From NCBI RefSeq assembly GCF_902167145.1, contig NC_050100.1, forward strand, positions 213,708,081-213,772,080: a DNA stretch of 64,000 bases, written 5' to 3'. The stretch is from Zea mays. Taxonomy: Eukaryota > Streptophyta > Magnoliopsida > Poales > Poaceae. Shown piece by piece: positions 22,121-34,289 of the stretch (within the stretch, counting starts at the first letter, position 1; every line of letters starts with the position of its first letter). The notes below the pieces were generated by a model that was not told the DNA's origin, did no database searches, and saw nothing but the letters and a program-made list of their open reading frames with translations. The translations under genes and the position numbers were made by a program.

Positions 22121-22313
22121 GGTACTGTTTGGTTTACATATTTGTAATATAATAGGTAACAAATAACGTTAAATCATGTTTGTTTAAGTCCAACCGTAAT
22201 CGAATACCACACTAGAAAATTATACCAGCATATTCAAACTTGTTACCACTGGTAATCGAATGCAACCCGTTATCGTTACCATTTACGTTACATTTTGTTA
22301 ACCAAACAACACC
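22121..22313. mobile_element. PIF/Harbinger-like MITE (193 bp)
   Basis: The ends GGTACTGTTTGGTT and, inverted, GGTGTTGTTTGGTT are flanked by TTA at 22118-22120 and 22314-22316. The interior is foldback-like with GTTACC and GGTAAC motifs. Confidence 0.85.
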
Positions 22314-23619
22314 TTAATCCATCCGGTTTCGTGCTCTTGTAGTGCAAAGACCAAAGAGAGACGAACAACCTGCATTGTAAAAATATAAAGTTACATTTCT
22401 CGTTAGCTAATTAAAGCTAGTACCAGTAGAGTTAAAAGTCATGGGTCTGAATTCTAGCTAGTCTAATTAAATAAAATAATTATCACTTGTTCTTACACTA
22501 TATTTGAAACTGAAGACGCCATTATGTGACACATTCTAAAATATAAAGTAAATTATATAGTTTTTTATTAGGTTAATCTTTTTAAGTTGAACTGGTAAAT
22601 GAGCGCGCACGTGATTTGCAACTTAGCCTTAGCGAACATGCATGTCCAGACATGCCACTATGACAGTAAAACCAAAATGTCTAGAAATCTTCGATAGAAA
22701 GTCGTGTTGTTTGCATAAGGAGCAACCACGACAGACCCATCACGCGTCCTCTAGTCTCTAGTCGTCTTTGTGATTGTGAACATGTAACATTTTTCTTTGT
22801 TTGAAAGTTTCTCTTCTTTGAACTTGTATGTTATATTGATAGATATGGAACTTAAATTTTATGTAATTATAGTTTTTACTGTCTCGCTTGATTTTGTAAT
22901 GTGATTTTTGGACCCTAATGAATTTAGGATATGCGTCCGTCACTGATATATATTGTATGCACACTCATCCGTAAGAACGTACATTATTTATACCGCACGA
23001 ATATTTATCTTCGAAGACTAGACCGATAAATCGTTAAGATTGATAAAATCATCATAGTCACTTCGTTATCGATGAGAACACCATCTATTAGACTATCACT
23101 GAACGCATAATACCGTAAAATTTGTAAATATTTTATTACACGAAGTTGTGCTACTGAGTTTTCTATAACCACTATGCTATAAACCATTTTCGCCTTCTCT
23201 AGCAGTATTTTGGTGCCAATCAACATCTGACGGAGTATTTTGGTGCCTGTCGAAGTGTCAACTGTCCAATGAGTTTGCCTTTTTTTGCGTTTTGCATATG
23301 CACCCACTAAAAATTAAAAAAAGACTCCGGGAGCAGTACAGATCCGTACCAGACATCTAGACCAATAAAATAAAGTTCAGAAATATTTATCTAGAAATTC
23401 GATTCGAATTTCCTTTCCGGCATATGTTCCATACATATTCGCGCTGTCGTCTTGTGTCGGTCTTCTCTTGTCTAGTTATAAAGTTCCGAACTTCGTAGAA
23501 GCAGGTACGATATGTTGGGCATCTGAATTTTATGCCTATGCGTACAAGTCTTGCCATAACTTCGATATGCTCTCGCCTGTACGTGAACGAGCTATCCCGG
23601 GCCAGCACGGCGTCTGTTA
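22314..23619. other. Intergenic, no gene seen
   Basis: AT-rich sequence with short spurious ORFs on both strands. No protein family signature, repeat or RNA gene recognised. Confidence 0.4.
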
Positions 23620-23904
23620 GAGCATCTCCAACAACGTGACTTATAAAAATGCCCTATAATTTGAAAATGAGTATATTTTATAGAATTTAGGGCACCAACA
23701 AAACACCCCGCTCCAACAGTAAAGCCCCAAATCTATATTATAGGGCAGGCCACTACGGTGTAGTATATTTGAGTCACTTGAGAGGGTGCCCTATAGTTTT
23801 TTGACAAAATTTTATGAAATGGGGCACTGTTGGAGTAGTTTTTCCTGTGTAGAGCCTTATATTTCAATTTGAGGCACTAGTTTGAGGCATTGTTGGAGAT
23901 GCTC
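23620..23904. mobile_element. PIF/Harbinger-like MITE with GAGCATCTCCAACA ends (285 bp)
   Basis: The ends GAGCATCTCCAACAACG and, inverted, GAGCATCTCCAACAATG are flanked by TTA at 23617-23619 and 23905-23907. Internal blocks such as GCCCTATAATTTGAAAATGAG are AT-rich and non-coding. Confidence 0.92.
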
Positions 23905-23907
23905 TTA

Positions 23908-24806
23908 CGGGACAAGCTAATTTAATCGGACCGAGACATGACACAGCTAAATTGTGGTCGTGTTGTGTCCGATCGTTAATTTAATCAAATCAAAACATGA
24001 CACAGATAAATTATGGTCGTGTCGTGTTCGATCCTGAATTTAACTCTAAACTCAAGCATGGTCCGGCTTGTTTTAAATGGGTCGTGTCATACCGTGCTAC
24101 CGTGAAGTGTCGTGCCCACAACGCGCCTTATAGCAAAGCTCAAAAATAACTTTCTCATTCCGGTTCGTTTTCATACGCATATTTATCCCGCTCTCGTTTC
24201 CATTTTCGATTATTCTAAATCTAGTTTTGTTTCCGATGATTAAATACAAATGAAAACGGAAGAGAAATTTCCCCATCCGTTTGTGTCTGTTTTCGTCCCT
24301 ACAAGGATTGTGGGCATCCGAAATATTTCTCCAAAGTTCCGAATGGTAGAGTGGGCAAAAGTGATGAGCAAGAACAAGATTACAGGGCTGCAGACAGGGG
24401 CGAATTTAGGGTGACCCCGATAAAACTTACAAATCCTTTAACAAAACATGTTTAAAGTTTAAGAAAAAATTATAGCATATAGTAAAGTTGATGGTGATGA
24501 TAGGGGCGAATTCAGATTTGCTTTTTGGGTGGTCGATCACAATAAAATTCATAAATCCTTTAACAAAACATGGTTAAAGTTTAAGAAAAAATATAGCATA
24601 TAGTAAAGTTAATTCTGCTGTCCCTAATAATATTTTTAATTAGATTCACCACTGACCACATACAACCTAATACCGAATGAAGATGGCACATCCGCACATG
24701 GAGCAGCCTAGCCATCGGGTGATGGGTGAATAACATGGCCGGCGTCGGTGCCTCATGCTCAACTAATTTGGAACGGCAAAAAGGTCTGGGACAGAATCTA
24801 TATAGC
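23908..24806. repeat. Intergenic with short tandem and hAT-like repeats
   Basis: A 59-bp period tandem pair starts at about 23936 (ACATGACACAGCTAAATTGTG, then ACATGACACAGATAAATTATG). At 24395 CAGGGGCGAATTTAGG, with inverted counterpart CAGTGGTGAATCTA near 24653, looks like hAT-type ends. Two copies of AAATCCTTTAACAAAACATG lie between, but no 8-bp duplication was found. No gene seen. Confidence 0.5.
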
Positions 24807-27800
24807 TGTCTAACACCACAAAAGCCATCAAATAAAAATAATAAATTTAGTTATTATATTAATTAGGGTAATAATTTTTTTAGTGTATAATTATTTATTT
24901 GCATTTTGATCATTTTCTTTCTATGCGCTTGATTGATTATCGGATGATTGTTATTAATTTCCTTTAAAAAGAAATCCTAGTAATTAAATAATAATTAAGA
25001 AATATAGTAATTATTATTCTAAAAATAAGTATTTTGTTTATAAATATTTTTGGTGAATTTTTATGACTTTTTGAGGTCTTTAAATAATCATCTCGGAATT
25101 AGAAAAAAAAAGAAAAAACCTAAAGCCTCACCAGCCGGCCCACTTGGGGCCCAATCCCCAAACCCTAGCACTAAACACCGCGCGCGCCCCTGGGATTTTT
25201 CCCAGCCGCCGCCGCCTCCCAACCCTCTCTCCTCTATTCTCTCTCTCTCTCCCCTAATCTCTCTCTCCCTCGCCGCTCCTCTCTCCTCTCTCTATTCTCT
25301 CTCTCTCTCGGACCCGCCCAGCCGCGCGCGAGCAGCCGCGGCACCGCGCGACGCCGGCCTCCCCACGCCGACCCTCGCCGCGCGCCCTGCGCGTTCACGC
25401 AGCCGAGCCGCGCCCTCCAGCGACGCGCACGCGACCCCAAGCCCGATGTCGAGCCATCCCCGAGCGCAAAGCCGCCAGCCGCGCCCGATGTCGCGAGTCG
25501 CGCTGCCCGTTGCTGAAACCGTCGTCCGTTCGTCTGGGTGTTAATGGAGATTGATTTCTACCGTTTCTTCCTCCCATTCCTCCTCCATTATGCTCCTTGT
25601 AACTGACGCCTGTGATGGCCATTGAAGACCACCAGTGACCTCTCCTCTCCCTCCTGCTCTCTATAAAAGGCAGCAGAGACCCTCTCCTTTCTCCTGCCTA
25701 CCCAAGCTCACTCCATCTCTCTAGCTCGCCAGTACACTGCTCGACGCTGTCGTTCGTTGTCGTTCGTCGCCGGAGCCCGTGGAGTTCGCCGGAGTGTGCC
25801 GTTTGTCGCCGGAGTTCGCCGGAGCCACGCCATTCGCCATCCGTAGTCGAGCCCCTGCTTTTCTCCACCCGGCCGAACCCCGTCGAACTCTCCCCATCGC
25901 ACGTGCGAACCTAAGGTTGATGACGACCCAAATTATTTTGTGTATTTTACAAAAGTACTTGTTGATTCGATTCATGAGTTGTATGTTTTGTTTGTTGTAA
26001 TATGAACACGTGTGATTCGCAATTCTTATGTATATGTGTGTGTTATGGAGTTTTGTTAGAGATATGCGATTATTAGTGCACCGTTATATTTCATGTTAGT
26101 CGTGGCGTTGAATTTTGGTTTAGAGAAATATGACGTAGATTTAATAGTCACACGTTGGTGATAAAATACTAGATAAGAATTTATAGTCAAATTTGGTCAT
26201 GATAGATTTTAGAAACTATTTGGAGAATTATAGGTGCATTGTAAATGGATTTGGAAAATGGCATAGATGTCATATGAATAATATAGGATTTCTAGATGAT
26301 TTAGTTAATTATTTTGTTAACATTTTCTTTTTAGAAAGAAGGGAGAAAATATCATTAGTAGGATGGAAAATAGATTTTTGCTAGTCAAATAATCTTGTTC
26401 GCAAATTGAGCACTTAGATTTTTAGATTAAGCAAAATACTAGTTGATGTAAAAATATCCTCACTTGTGTTATAAAAAAAGTCCAATTACCAATTTACGTA
26501 GATTTTTAGAATATTAATATTATTAAATTCATTTTTGCTATACTAACTAATTTGAGTTAGAAGTAATAAAAGGTATTAATTTATTTATTAGTATTAAAAG
26601 ACAATAAATATTATTTATTTTCATTGATGATGTTAAAATATATTAATACTAGTTAAATGGTATTTATTGCACCCACTCATAAATTCACCATTAGGATCAC
26701 ATTAATAGCTATAATTGAATTAATAAGTATTTACGCGATTAGGACGTATTTAAGATGTGATTAGTGCGATGCGTTAATGTGTATGTAATGGTGGATGATT
26801 ATGTAGTGGTGCATGTTTATTTATTGGTTTATGTTTTATTTTTGTATGTGCGCTATGCGACTCTATTAGAAGCCGATTGTGCGGCAGGCGATCCGAACTC
26901 GTTCGAGGACGACCCGCAAGACGCTTTTGAGCAAGGCAAGTGGATTCTCCCTCTGCATATTCTGTTTGTACCTATTCATTGCATATAATAATGTTTACTT
27001 TTTGATATATTGCATAATTTGATGGGATAACCTAATTAGAGATTTCCTAGATTTACTACCTGTATTCCTTGTTTAACCTGGGAAAATTATTAAGCTGTGC
27101 AAAATTTGTGCTACCACTCAACTTAATGATTTCTAATGTCACTCATTAATTGGTTTTAATGTTCCAAAAATGTTATTTGGCAATTATGACATTAACCCGA
27201 TGGTTAAGATAACATTATTACAAATTAATTGGAACATAGAGTGACCACCCAGGATAACAGTGCAACCACGAGTGCTATCATGGCTCTGGCTTTGGTAATT
27301 AGCTTTGAATGCTTAGTGTCTAGCAACCTTACCTGAAATATGGGCAAGAGGGGGAGCGGTAGGTGCTGGCAGCCCACGTTAACATGGGGACGTATTCTTG
27401 TCTAAGGTACCTCACCCAGGGGGCCACCACCATCGTCTTTAGAAACCTTAGCGGGTTGCTTCGTATTAAGGTATTTTGTGAAAGCCTCATAATGGATCTC
27501 TAGCCATTCACCTCGGCAGTGTTTAAGGGTCCGATCAACCCGGGCTAGATGGGATACATGGCTTGTGGGTAAGTTGTACCACCTCTGTAGAGTGTAAAAC
27601 TGATATATCAGTCGTGCTCCCGGTTATGAGCGACCTGGACTCCTCACATGATAATTGAACTTGAAGATGGAATTAAATTGAGATCCGATGATCTGCCGAT
27701 AATTTGCTTAAGTGGTTTTCACTTAAGTGTTTTTGTTATACTCATATTCCTTTGTTTAAATGGGATATTTGGGATTCACACTTATTAGTGAGACAAGTGT

Positions 27801-28259
27801 TGTTAATAAAATGTTGACCAACTAAAATGCTTACTGCTCAACCTTAGCCTCACCTTGTTATACCTGCATTAAAATTTCCCCCCACTTGCTGAGCCTCGAC
27901 CATAAGTGAGCTCACCCTTGCTTATTTTGATCAGAGGGTGATGCTGGAGACTTTGATGGAGTTTTTGACGACGAGGAATTCTAAGTCTAACGATACGCCG
28001 GTCAACTTCCTGTGGGACATTGCCCAGTTGTTTATTTCTGCTTTACTTTAATGTGTTACTTGTTAAAGATACAATGTTTCAGATGATGTAATAAAGTATT
28101 ATACTCTCTTTACGTCTTTATTGCATTGTCTTTTGATATATTACACTTGTGACGTCAACATATGTGTGGAAATGGATCTTGGCACACATATGGTATGCGC
28201 TCGGTTCTACCCCCTGGAACCATGTGTGACAAGCTGGCTTTGTAGCCGAATTAGTGACA
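24807..28259 (+). repeat. Probable long solo LTR of a Ty3/gypsy chromovirus (Tekay-like)
   Basis: The 3.4 kb have no pol ORF. Proposed limits are TGTCTAACACC at 24807 and GTGACA at 28259; no matching 5-bp duplication was found, so the limits are tentative. A core promoter CTCTATAAAAGGCAG lies at about 25659 in a CT-rich context. The block 27340-27650 (CCCACGTTAACATGGGG and GTACCACCTCTGTAGAGTGT, then the GTGCTCCCGGTTATGAGC block) is of a type I know from long LTRs of Tekay-clade chromoviruses in grasses. The GA-rich tail at 27940-28080 leads to a polyadenylation-type region (AATAAAG at 28090). No partner LTR is present, which suggests a solo LTR. Confidence 0.5.
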
Positions 28260-28497
28260 CTTGTCCAACTAGAGATGGCCAGATGGGCCGGGTTAGTCGG
28301 GCCGGCCCGAGGCCCGCCACGATTTGGTGTGCCTGAGCCCGGAACGGCACGATGGGATTCGGGCTAGTGCCGGCCTGGCACTACACCCGTGCCGGGCTTG
28401 GGCCACGACCAAGGCACCCCGTGCCGGCCCGGCACGGCCCGTTTAAAACGGCCAGCCCGATAGGCCCGCCTGGTATTTCCTACTTCCCTAAGACCGT

Positions 28498-29248
28498 AAC
28501 CCTAACCCTAACCGCACGACCGCCCGCCCCTAGTCGCGCACTCGTCTCGTTCTCTCCGCTGTCTGCTCCGCCCTCGCCCAGTCGCCGCCTTGCCCCGTCG
28601 GTTCCCTCGTGATGCTCGCCTCGCCGGCCGTCGGTTCCCTTCCCTCGCGGTGGTCACCTCGGTTCCCTCGCGGTGCTCGGCTCGGTTCCGCCGCCCGGTC
28701 TCCCCTCAGTTCCCTTGCGGTGCTCGCCGCCTCGCCCCGTCGTCCCCATCGACCGCCGCCTCGCACCCAGTTCCGTCGACGTCGAGGCGTCGGCCGTCGC
28801 GCGTCGTGCTTCCTGGATGCCCCATCCTCGGCACGTCGTCGGTAACAGTATCATGTATCCCCATTCCCTAGCGCTTCCCCCCCCTCTGCTATGGACTCCG
28901 GTGTACTAGATCTGTGGATCTGCCTCTCCTCTGTCTTATCCATCACCGATGGTCTGCGAATCTGGTAAGGTAAAGCTTCACACCTCCTCTCCCTGTTTGG
29001 CCATCTATATCGTGTGCTTGTGCTCATAGTCTCTCTGTTCTTCTATCTGGCTCTATCTCTGTGTCTCTGGATCTGCTGTCGCTGGATCTTCTCTATCGCC
29101 GACGGAACTGGTGCTCCGGCCTAATCGGCTAAGGTATGAACTCGCTAAACCCTAATCCCCCTCTGTTTTTGCTTCTTTAACCCTAATCCCCTATGTCTTT
29201 GCTTCTTTGCAGGTCGAGGTCGTGGCCGTGAGGGACCAGGTGCCGACG
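28498..29248 (+). promoter_or_regulatory. hAT transposase leader region with intron-like sequence
   Basis: A telobox-like CCCTAACCCTAACC lies at about 28500, then a CG-rich leader with no conserved frame. Candidate splice donors (AAGGTATGAAC at about 29132) are followed by a good acceptor TCTTTGCAG at about 29212, just before the first plausible ATG at 29249. This suggests an intron in the 5' leader; it is inferred from consensus only. Confidence 0.4.
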
Positions 29249-29896
29249 ATGGAGCATAGGTATGATCCTACCTCCATTAATCATGATTTGGTGTTGATGG
29301 GTCAAACCCCAGATGATGTGGACGACGTGCACGATGGTCTGGAGGATCTCTTTGGTTTCACTGCCCCTACCCCTAACCCTACCATAAACCTTGGCGACGA
29401 CAATGTCGCTGCCGAGGGCGAGGCTCTCTCAGATGCTACTGCCTCCACTACGGCAAGCACTGGTAGAAAGAGGAAATGCACATCCGATGTCTGGGAGGAC
29501 ATGGATAAGATTTTCGCCACTGAAAATGGTGTTCAGGTTAGAGTAGGAGCAAGGTGTCATTTTTGCAAGAAAGAACTTGCTGCCCGTTCTACCATTGGCA
29601 CTGGTCATTTGTCTCGGCATAGGGACAAATGTAAACGACTCCATGGCCGAACTGGGAACCAATCTATGCTTAGATATAATGCTGATGGTACTGTTTTTTG
29701 TTGGGAATATAGTGCTGAAGTTGCACGTGTTTAGTTATGTCGTTTGATTGCTAGGTTGGACCTTCCATTATGTTTTGCTGATTATGATGCATTTGATGAA
29801 TACATTAAAACTGCCCATAATCCTAGGCATTGCAATGTTTCTAGACAAACTAAAACTAGAGATATGGAAAAGTACTTTAAAGAACGACATGCTATA
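29249..29896 (+). pseudogene. hAT transposase, 5' part: BED zinc finger, in-frame TAG
   Basis: From the ATG at 29249 the frame gives an acidic N-terminus, then a basic RKRK motif. A BED-type zinc finger follows (about residues 102-128: CHFCKKEL and HLSRHRDKC). Next comes the hAT segment with YNADGTVF. A TAG at 29732-29734 interrupts it, probably a former GAG since the frame continues without shift as LCRLIARLDLPLCF to the retrotransposon junction at 29897. BED domains bind the transposon ends. The stop would truncate the protein before the catalytic domain, so the copy should be inactive. Confidence 0.9.
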
Positions 29897-31820
29897 TGGA
29901 AGTTCCCTTTGACCCGGGAACAGGATCTGGATGTCGCCTAGAGGGGGGGTGAATAGGCGAATAAAAACTTATTACTTTAAAACTTAAATTCTTACTCTAC
30001 TCGAAGACTTAGTACGCAGTGGAGTGAGAAGACTCTTCGAGTAGGTTGCAGCGGAATAGAAGATCCTGTCTCAAAAAGTCCTGCACTTCAAATAAAGCTT
30101 ATACCACAGATAAGTATTGAAGTGCAGATATAAAGACGAGTAAGACAGAGAGTCAGGATACAATACAGAACAGAGCACACAGACGCAAGGATTTATCCCG
30201 AGGTTCGGCCAAGCCTGAAATGCTTGCCTAGTCCTCGTTGGAGTTAGCCACACCTGGGCTTGGAGTCTATTTCAACTCCTTCCTCCGTTTGCTCAGATCT
30301 GTCAGTATGACAGATAGAGCCTTTCACTATTGAGTGGGGTTACAACAGAACCGTGGCTGCTTACAAACTTCTTGGCAGCACCCCGGCAGAGTAACGATAC
30401 GCTCAAGACCTTGCTCTAGCTCTTAGCAGCACTACTCCTCTCTCTAAAGGCTTATAGTTGTGCCTTCTACACAAACTATAGAGTTACACACAAGAGGGAG
30501 AGCGAGAATTGATTCCAGTGAAGTCTACACTTGTTGGCTGCACTTGTACTTTGCTTGAGGCGCCTAGGGGTCCCTTTTATAGGCACAAGGGGCCTAGGAG
30601 CCGTTGGAATCCCATTTGGAAGGCAATACTTTCTTTCTGTCGGGTGGCGCACCGGACAGTCCGGTGCCCGATTTCTTTCCTTCTATGGCGAAGCCGACCG
30701 TTGGCAGTCTTGGAGCCGTTGGCGCACCGGACATGTCCGGTGCACACCGGACAGTCCGGTGCCTCCAACTAGCCGTTGGTTCGGCCACGTGTTCCGCGCA
30801 GATCGCGCGGCCGACCGTTGGCCCGGCCGACCGTTGGCTCACCGGACAGTCCGGTGCACACCGGACAGTCCGGTGCACACCGGACAGTCCGGTGAATTAT
30901 AGCCGTACGTCGCCGGTGAATTCCCGAGAGCGGCCAGTTCGTCATAGTTCAGCCTGGCGCACCGGACACTGTCCGGTGCACCACCGAACAGTCCGGTGTG
31001 CCAGACTGCGCTGCCTTGGCTGTACATAGCCAAGCCCTTTGCACCTCTCTTCTTTTCTTCTTCTTTCTGTTTCTAACACTTAGACAAGTATATTAGTCCA
31101 CAAAACCAATGTACTAAGTATAGAAACATACCTTCTTTTAATCATTAAATCTATAGCATTCAACATGCTTGAGCTTTGATGTTGGACTCATAAATCATCA
31201 AGTCGGCTTGTCTTGATCTAGATTGACATTACTTGGCTCCAACATCCTGTAAAGGTCACATAGAACATCTCCAAACATAGGAACAACCCAAACTAAAGAT
31301 CAAGGTGAACTTAGCTCTTTTGGGCTGCTTCCAGTTCTGGTTTTGACACTAGTTCTCCTTCTTAGAGCTTGTTCTTGAGCCTTATGACTTACACCACATA
31401 ACTGTAGCTGTTACCTCATTGGTTGTAAGTCACGTTCTTATGTAGTGATCCTTGATGTGCCGTAGCTGTTCTCAACTCGATCACCCTTGACTTTGCAAGC
31501 CTTCTTCTTTACCCTTGGCTTTGGGTTCCTCAGCCTCCTTGACCTTCTCCCGTGCACTTGGTACCTCGAAGCTCTTCTTGCCTCCGTCCTTGGCTTGATC
31601 AGTTGTCTCCGAGCTACGCACCCGAGTCTCACTTTTGCAATGTCCATCTTACTTGTGATGTCCATTATGTATCCATAATCCAGTTCTTGGACCATCACAT
31701 TTGTTCACTTGTGTTGAACCCTGTAGGCTTTACTTTAAGCACCTGTTCAACACTTAGTACACTTGTTAGTCCTTTAATTGAGTTGTCATCCAAACACCAA
31801 AACTCACTAGAGAGCTTTCA
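29897..31820 (-). repeat. 3' LTR of the gag-only Sirevirus (complete)
   Basis: Read on the plus strand it starts TGGAAGTTCCC and ends AGAGCTTTCA next to the inverted polypurine tract. It contains a dense array of the palindrome CACCGGACAGTCCGGTG (about 30645-31000), a motif known from Sirevirus LTRs. A copy-number difference from the other LTR is visible: three tandem copies at 30838-30893 here, against two at 37160-37195. Confidence 0.93.
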
Positions 31821-34289
31821 ATCTCCCCCTTTTTGGTGATTGATGGCAACACAATTAAAGCTTACATAAGAATAAGATTTGAAGCACAAATTTTAATTCT
31901 AAGATTATAGAATGCTCCCCCTAAATAAGTGCTTACTTCAAAAACATAATTTTGGCCTCAGAAGCCAATTTGCACATACTTAGGCAAATCGAAACATTTC
32001 TACACCTTAGCACTTTTTAGTATGCATTGTGGCAAGAATCAAACCATGATGCTATAACACGCAAATGCACATAATCAGAGTTAAACACTATTCAAATATC
32101 AACCTACCACTATTCATCATTAAGATACCAATTCAAACCAATTTAAACTAAGACACTAATTTAAGACAATCTTAAAGCACCATTAACCACATGACTATCT
32201 ATTACACTATAGAAGCCAAATAATTCATCGCAGCGGAAACACTAGTCCATATGAGCAACCTACCACTATTCATCATTAAGATACCAATTCAAACCAATTT
32301 AAACTAAGACACTAATTTAAGACAATCTTAAAGCACCATTAACCACATGACTATCTATTACACTATAGAAGCCAAATAATTCATCGCAGCGGAAACACTA
32401 GTCCATATGAGCAACATTGCAAGAAACATGAATATCACACTTGGCAAAGCTCAAACTAACACATCACCCATTAGGATAAGCTTTCCTCTAAGGTTGAGAT
32501 AAGCTTTAATACACAAATTCTCCCCCTTTGACATCAAACACCAAAAAATATACTCAAGCAAGAACATATGATGATGTCAAGGGACAGCAGGGTGTTAAAG
32601 AGGAAAACGACTATCAAAACTCCCCCTTACTTATTGAGCATATGCCCGATCAACATTTAGGCAAGATACATATATGCAAAAAGATTAATACTCCCTTTGT
32701 ACCTTTACCATGTTGTAGTGTACTTCCTATCTTGAAAGTATCTAATCTCTCAAGAGCTTCTTCACACTTGTGCCTGATTCTTTATCCTTACTTTTTCTTG
32801 TTGCTAAGACATTAAACTTAGAACAGGTTATAGTATTGGGCACAAGAAGAAACTTCTATTCTCATGATTATCAAAAGATGTCAATTGAAGCGAACTATTA
32901 CGGCTACCAATTGAAAGATACCAATTTCAAAGTTCATTTATTATCATGGCTCCATGATATTTAAGCATCTATTATCACCAGATATTATAGAGCATGAGCA
33001 ATCTAAAGATATGCACTTACTCACAACTTGAGATACCAATTTCTTGACTTACAGAGGTACCCAAGTCCAGATTGCTCCATTTCTTGCTTATCTTCTCTTT
33101 TCCACCTAGAGACTATACAAGATCGCTCAAGAAACAGTTAGTCTCAAAGGACACAAGTTATGTGTGCTCCCCCTCAAGTTGTGCATCAAGTATTTGAATG
33201 ACTTGCACTTTGCACATTCTAGCTTCCTTAGAACTAGAGGGGATCACAACATACCTTGGTCAAGGCATACTCTATCACTTTCATCACACAAGGATGCCAA
33301 TTTGAATATCAATTGTAAAACCACTTAACACCAATTTAAGGCTAAATGAAAGGTTGACTAAATTCAACAATGCATGCCTCAGTGGCACCTAAGCCAATTC
33401 AATACTCAAGGAAGTCTAACATTTACTCAACCTGTACATGCTTCATATTTAACTATCATTGCATATACCAATTGAAGATCAACACAATCATGTATATAAA
33501 GCGAAATATCTAAGCATGTCATGATTAAGAAGGTTTCTTAGGTGCACAAAAGAAACAACATTTTAAAGGAATAAATTACCTAAACCAAGATATTATCAAT
33601 TGAAAGACACGAACATAGCTATGATCACAATGAATGGAATTTCAAGAATATTTAATGAAATTGTATAGCTCCATTTTCCATACCTTTGCCTTTATGAGAG
33701 CGCACCTCATAGCTCATGGATTTGAAATTCACACAATACTAAACTAGGGTAATCATGTGAACATGGACTAAACAAAATGTCATAATTGCACATAGCATGA
33801 CTTGCAAAAAGTTACAGGTTTATCCATATACACCAAGAGAGTTAATCGTTGTGGATATAACAAATGAAATAGCTACCCATGAATGATTCAAAAGATATAT
33901 CCTATATAGCACCAGTCATGATTAAGCAAACATCATTATGATTCATTTACACAGGCAATCATAAAGCATAACTACTCCAAAGACAGGTAGCACAACAAGC
34001 CAACTTAAGAGCAATACTAAATTGCAATTATGTACTTAAAATACACGGGGTACCGTCCTTTGGAGAGCATGTTGTAGATTCTCATCAAGGTCCTTTACTT
34101 GATTCACCAATAATGATTCATGACCTATACACTTTATTTCACTTGAGATGAACATGGGATTAGTGTTTCACAATAATTCAACCTTGGGTCAATAAACACC
34201 AAAACAATTAACAGCTTAAGCATAGAGTTTTAGATAACCGTCTTAATCTCTCCCATGGTCTCCAGTCCATCTCAAGGCACCTGCATGGT
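31821..34289 (-). other. Non-coding internal region of the Sirevirus with repeated polypurine tracts
   Basis: Inverted tracts CTCCCCCT(T) occur at about 31823, 31914, 32520, 32621 and 33168; the one at 31823 abuts the LTR and would prime plus-strand synthesis. No pol-like peptide is visible in any frame. A 156-bp tandem duplication lies at 32101-32412. The content looks like the pol-to-LTR spacer of a Sirevirus, implying loss of pol as a block. Confidence 0.75.
32101..32412. repeat. 156-bp tandem duplication
   Basis: AACCTACCACTATTCATCAT and the following 136 bases are repeated head to tail at 32101-32256 and 32257-32412 with no difference that I can see. Identity implies a duplication younger than the element or formed during its last reverse transcription. 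Confidence 0.95.

Noticed and set aside
25050..25544. 164-residue ORF rich in Pro/Ser/Arg
   Set aside because: It lies in the GC/CT-rich upstream part of the probable LTR; no conserved domain and low complexity.
26193..26384. Short ORF in AT-rich LTR interior
   Set aside because: Chance ORF without family resemblance.
28498..28516. Interstitial telomere repeat
   Set aside because: Only two CCCTAA-like units; more likely a telobox in the transposon leader.
30640..31000. CRISPR-like array of regularly spaced palindromes
   Set aside because: Spacing is irregular, the genome is plant and the units are Sirevirus LTR palindromes.
30531..31033. Overlapping ORFs in the LTR with repeated APDSPV or HRTVRC words
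   Set aside because: They are produced by the CACCGGACAGTCCGGTG palindrome array read in different frames.
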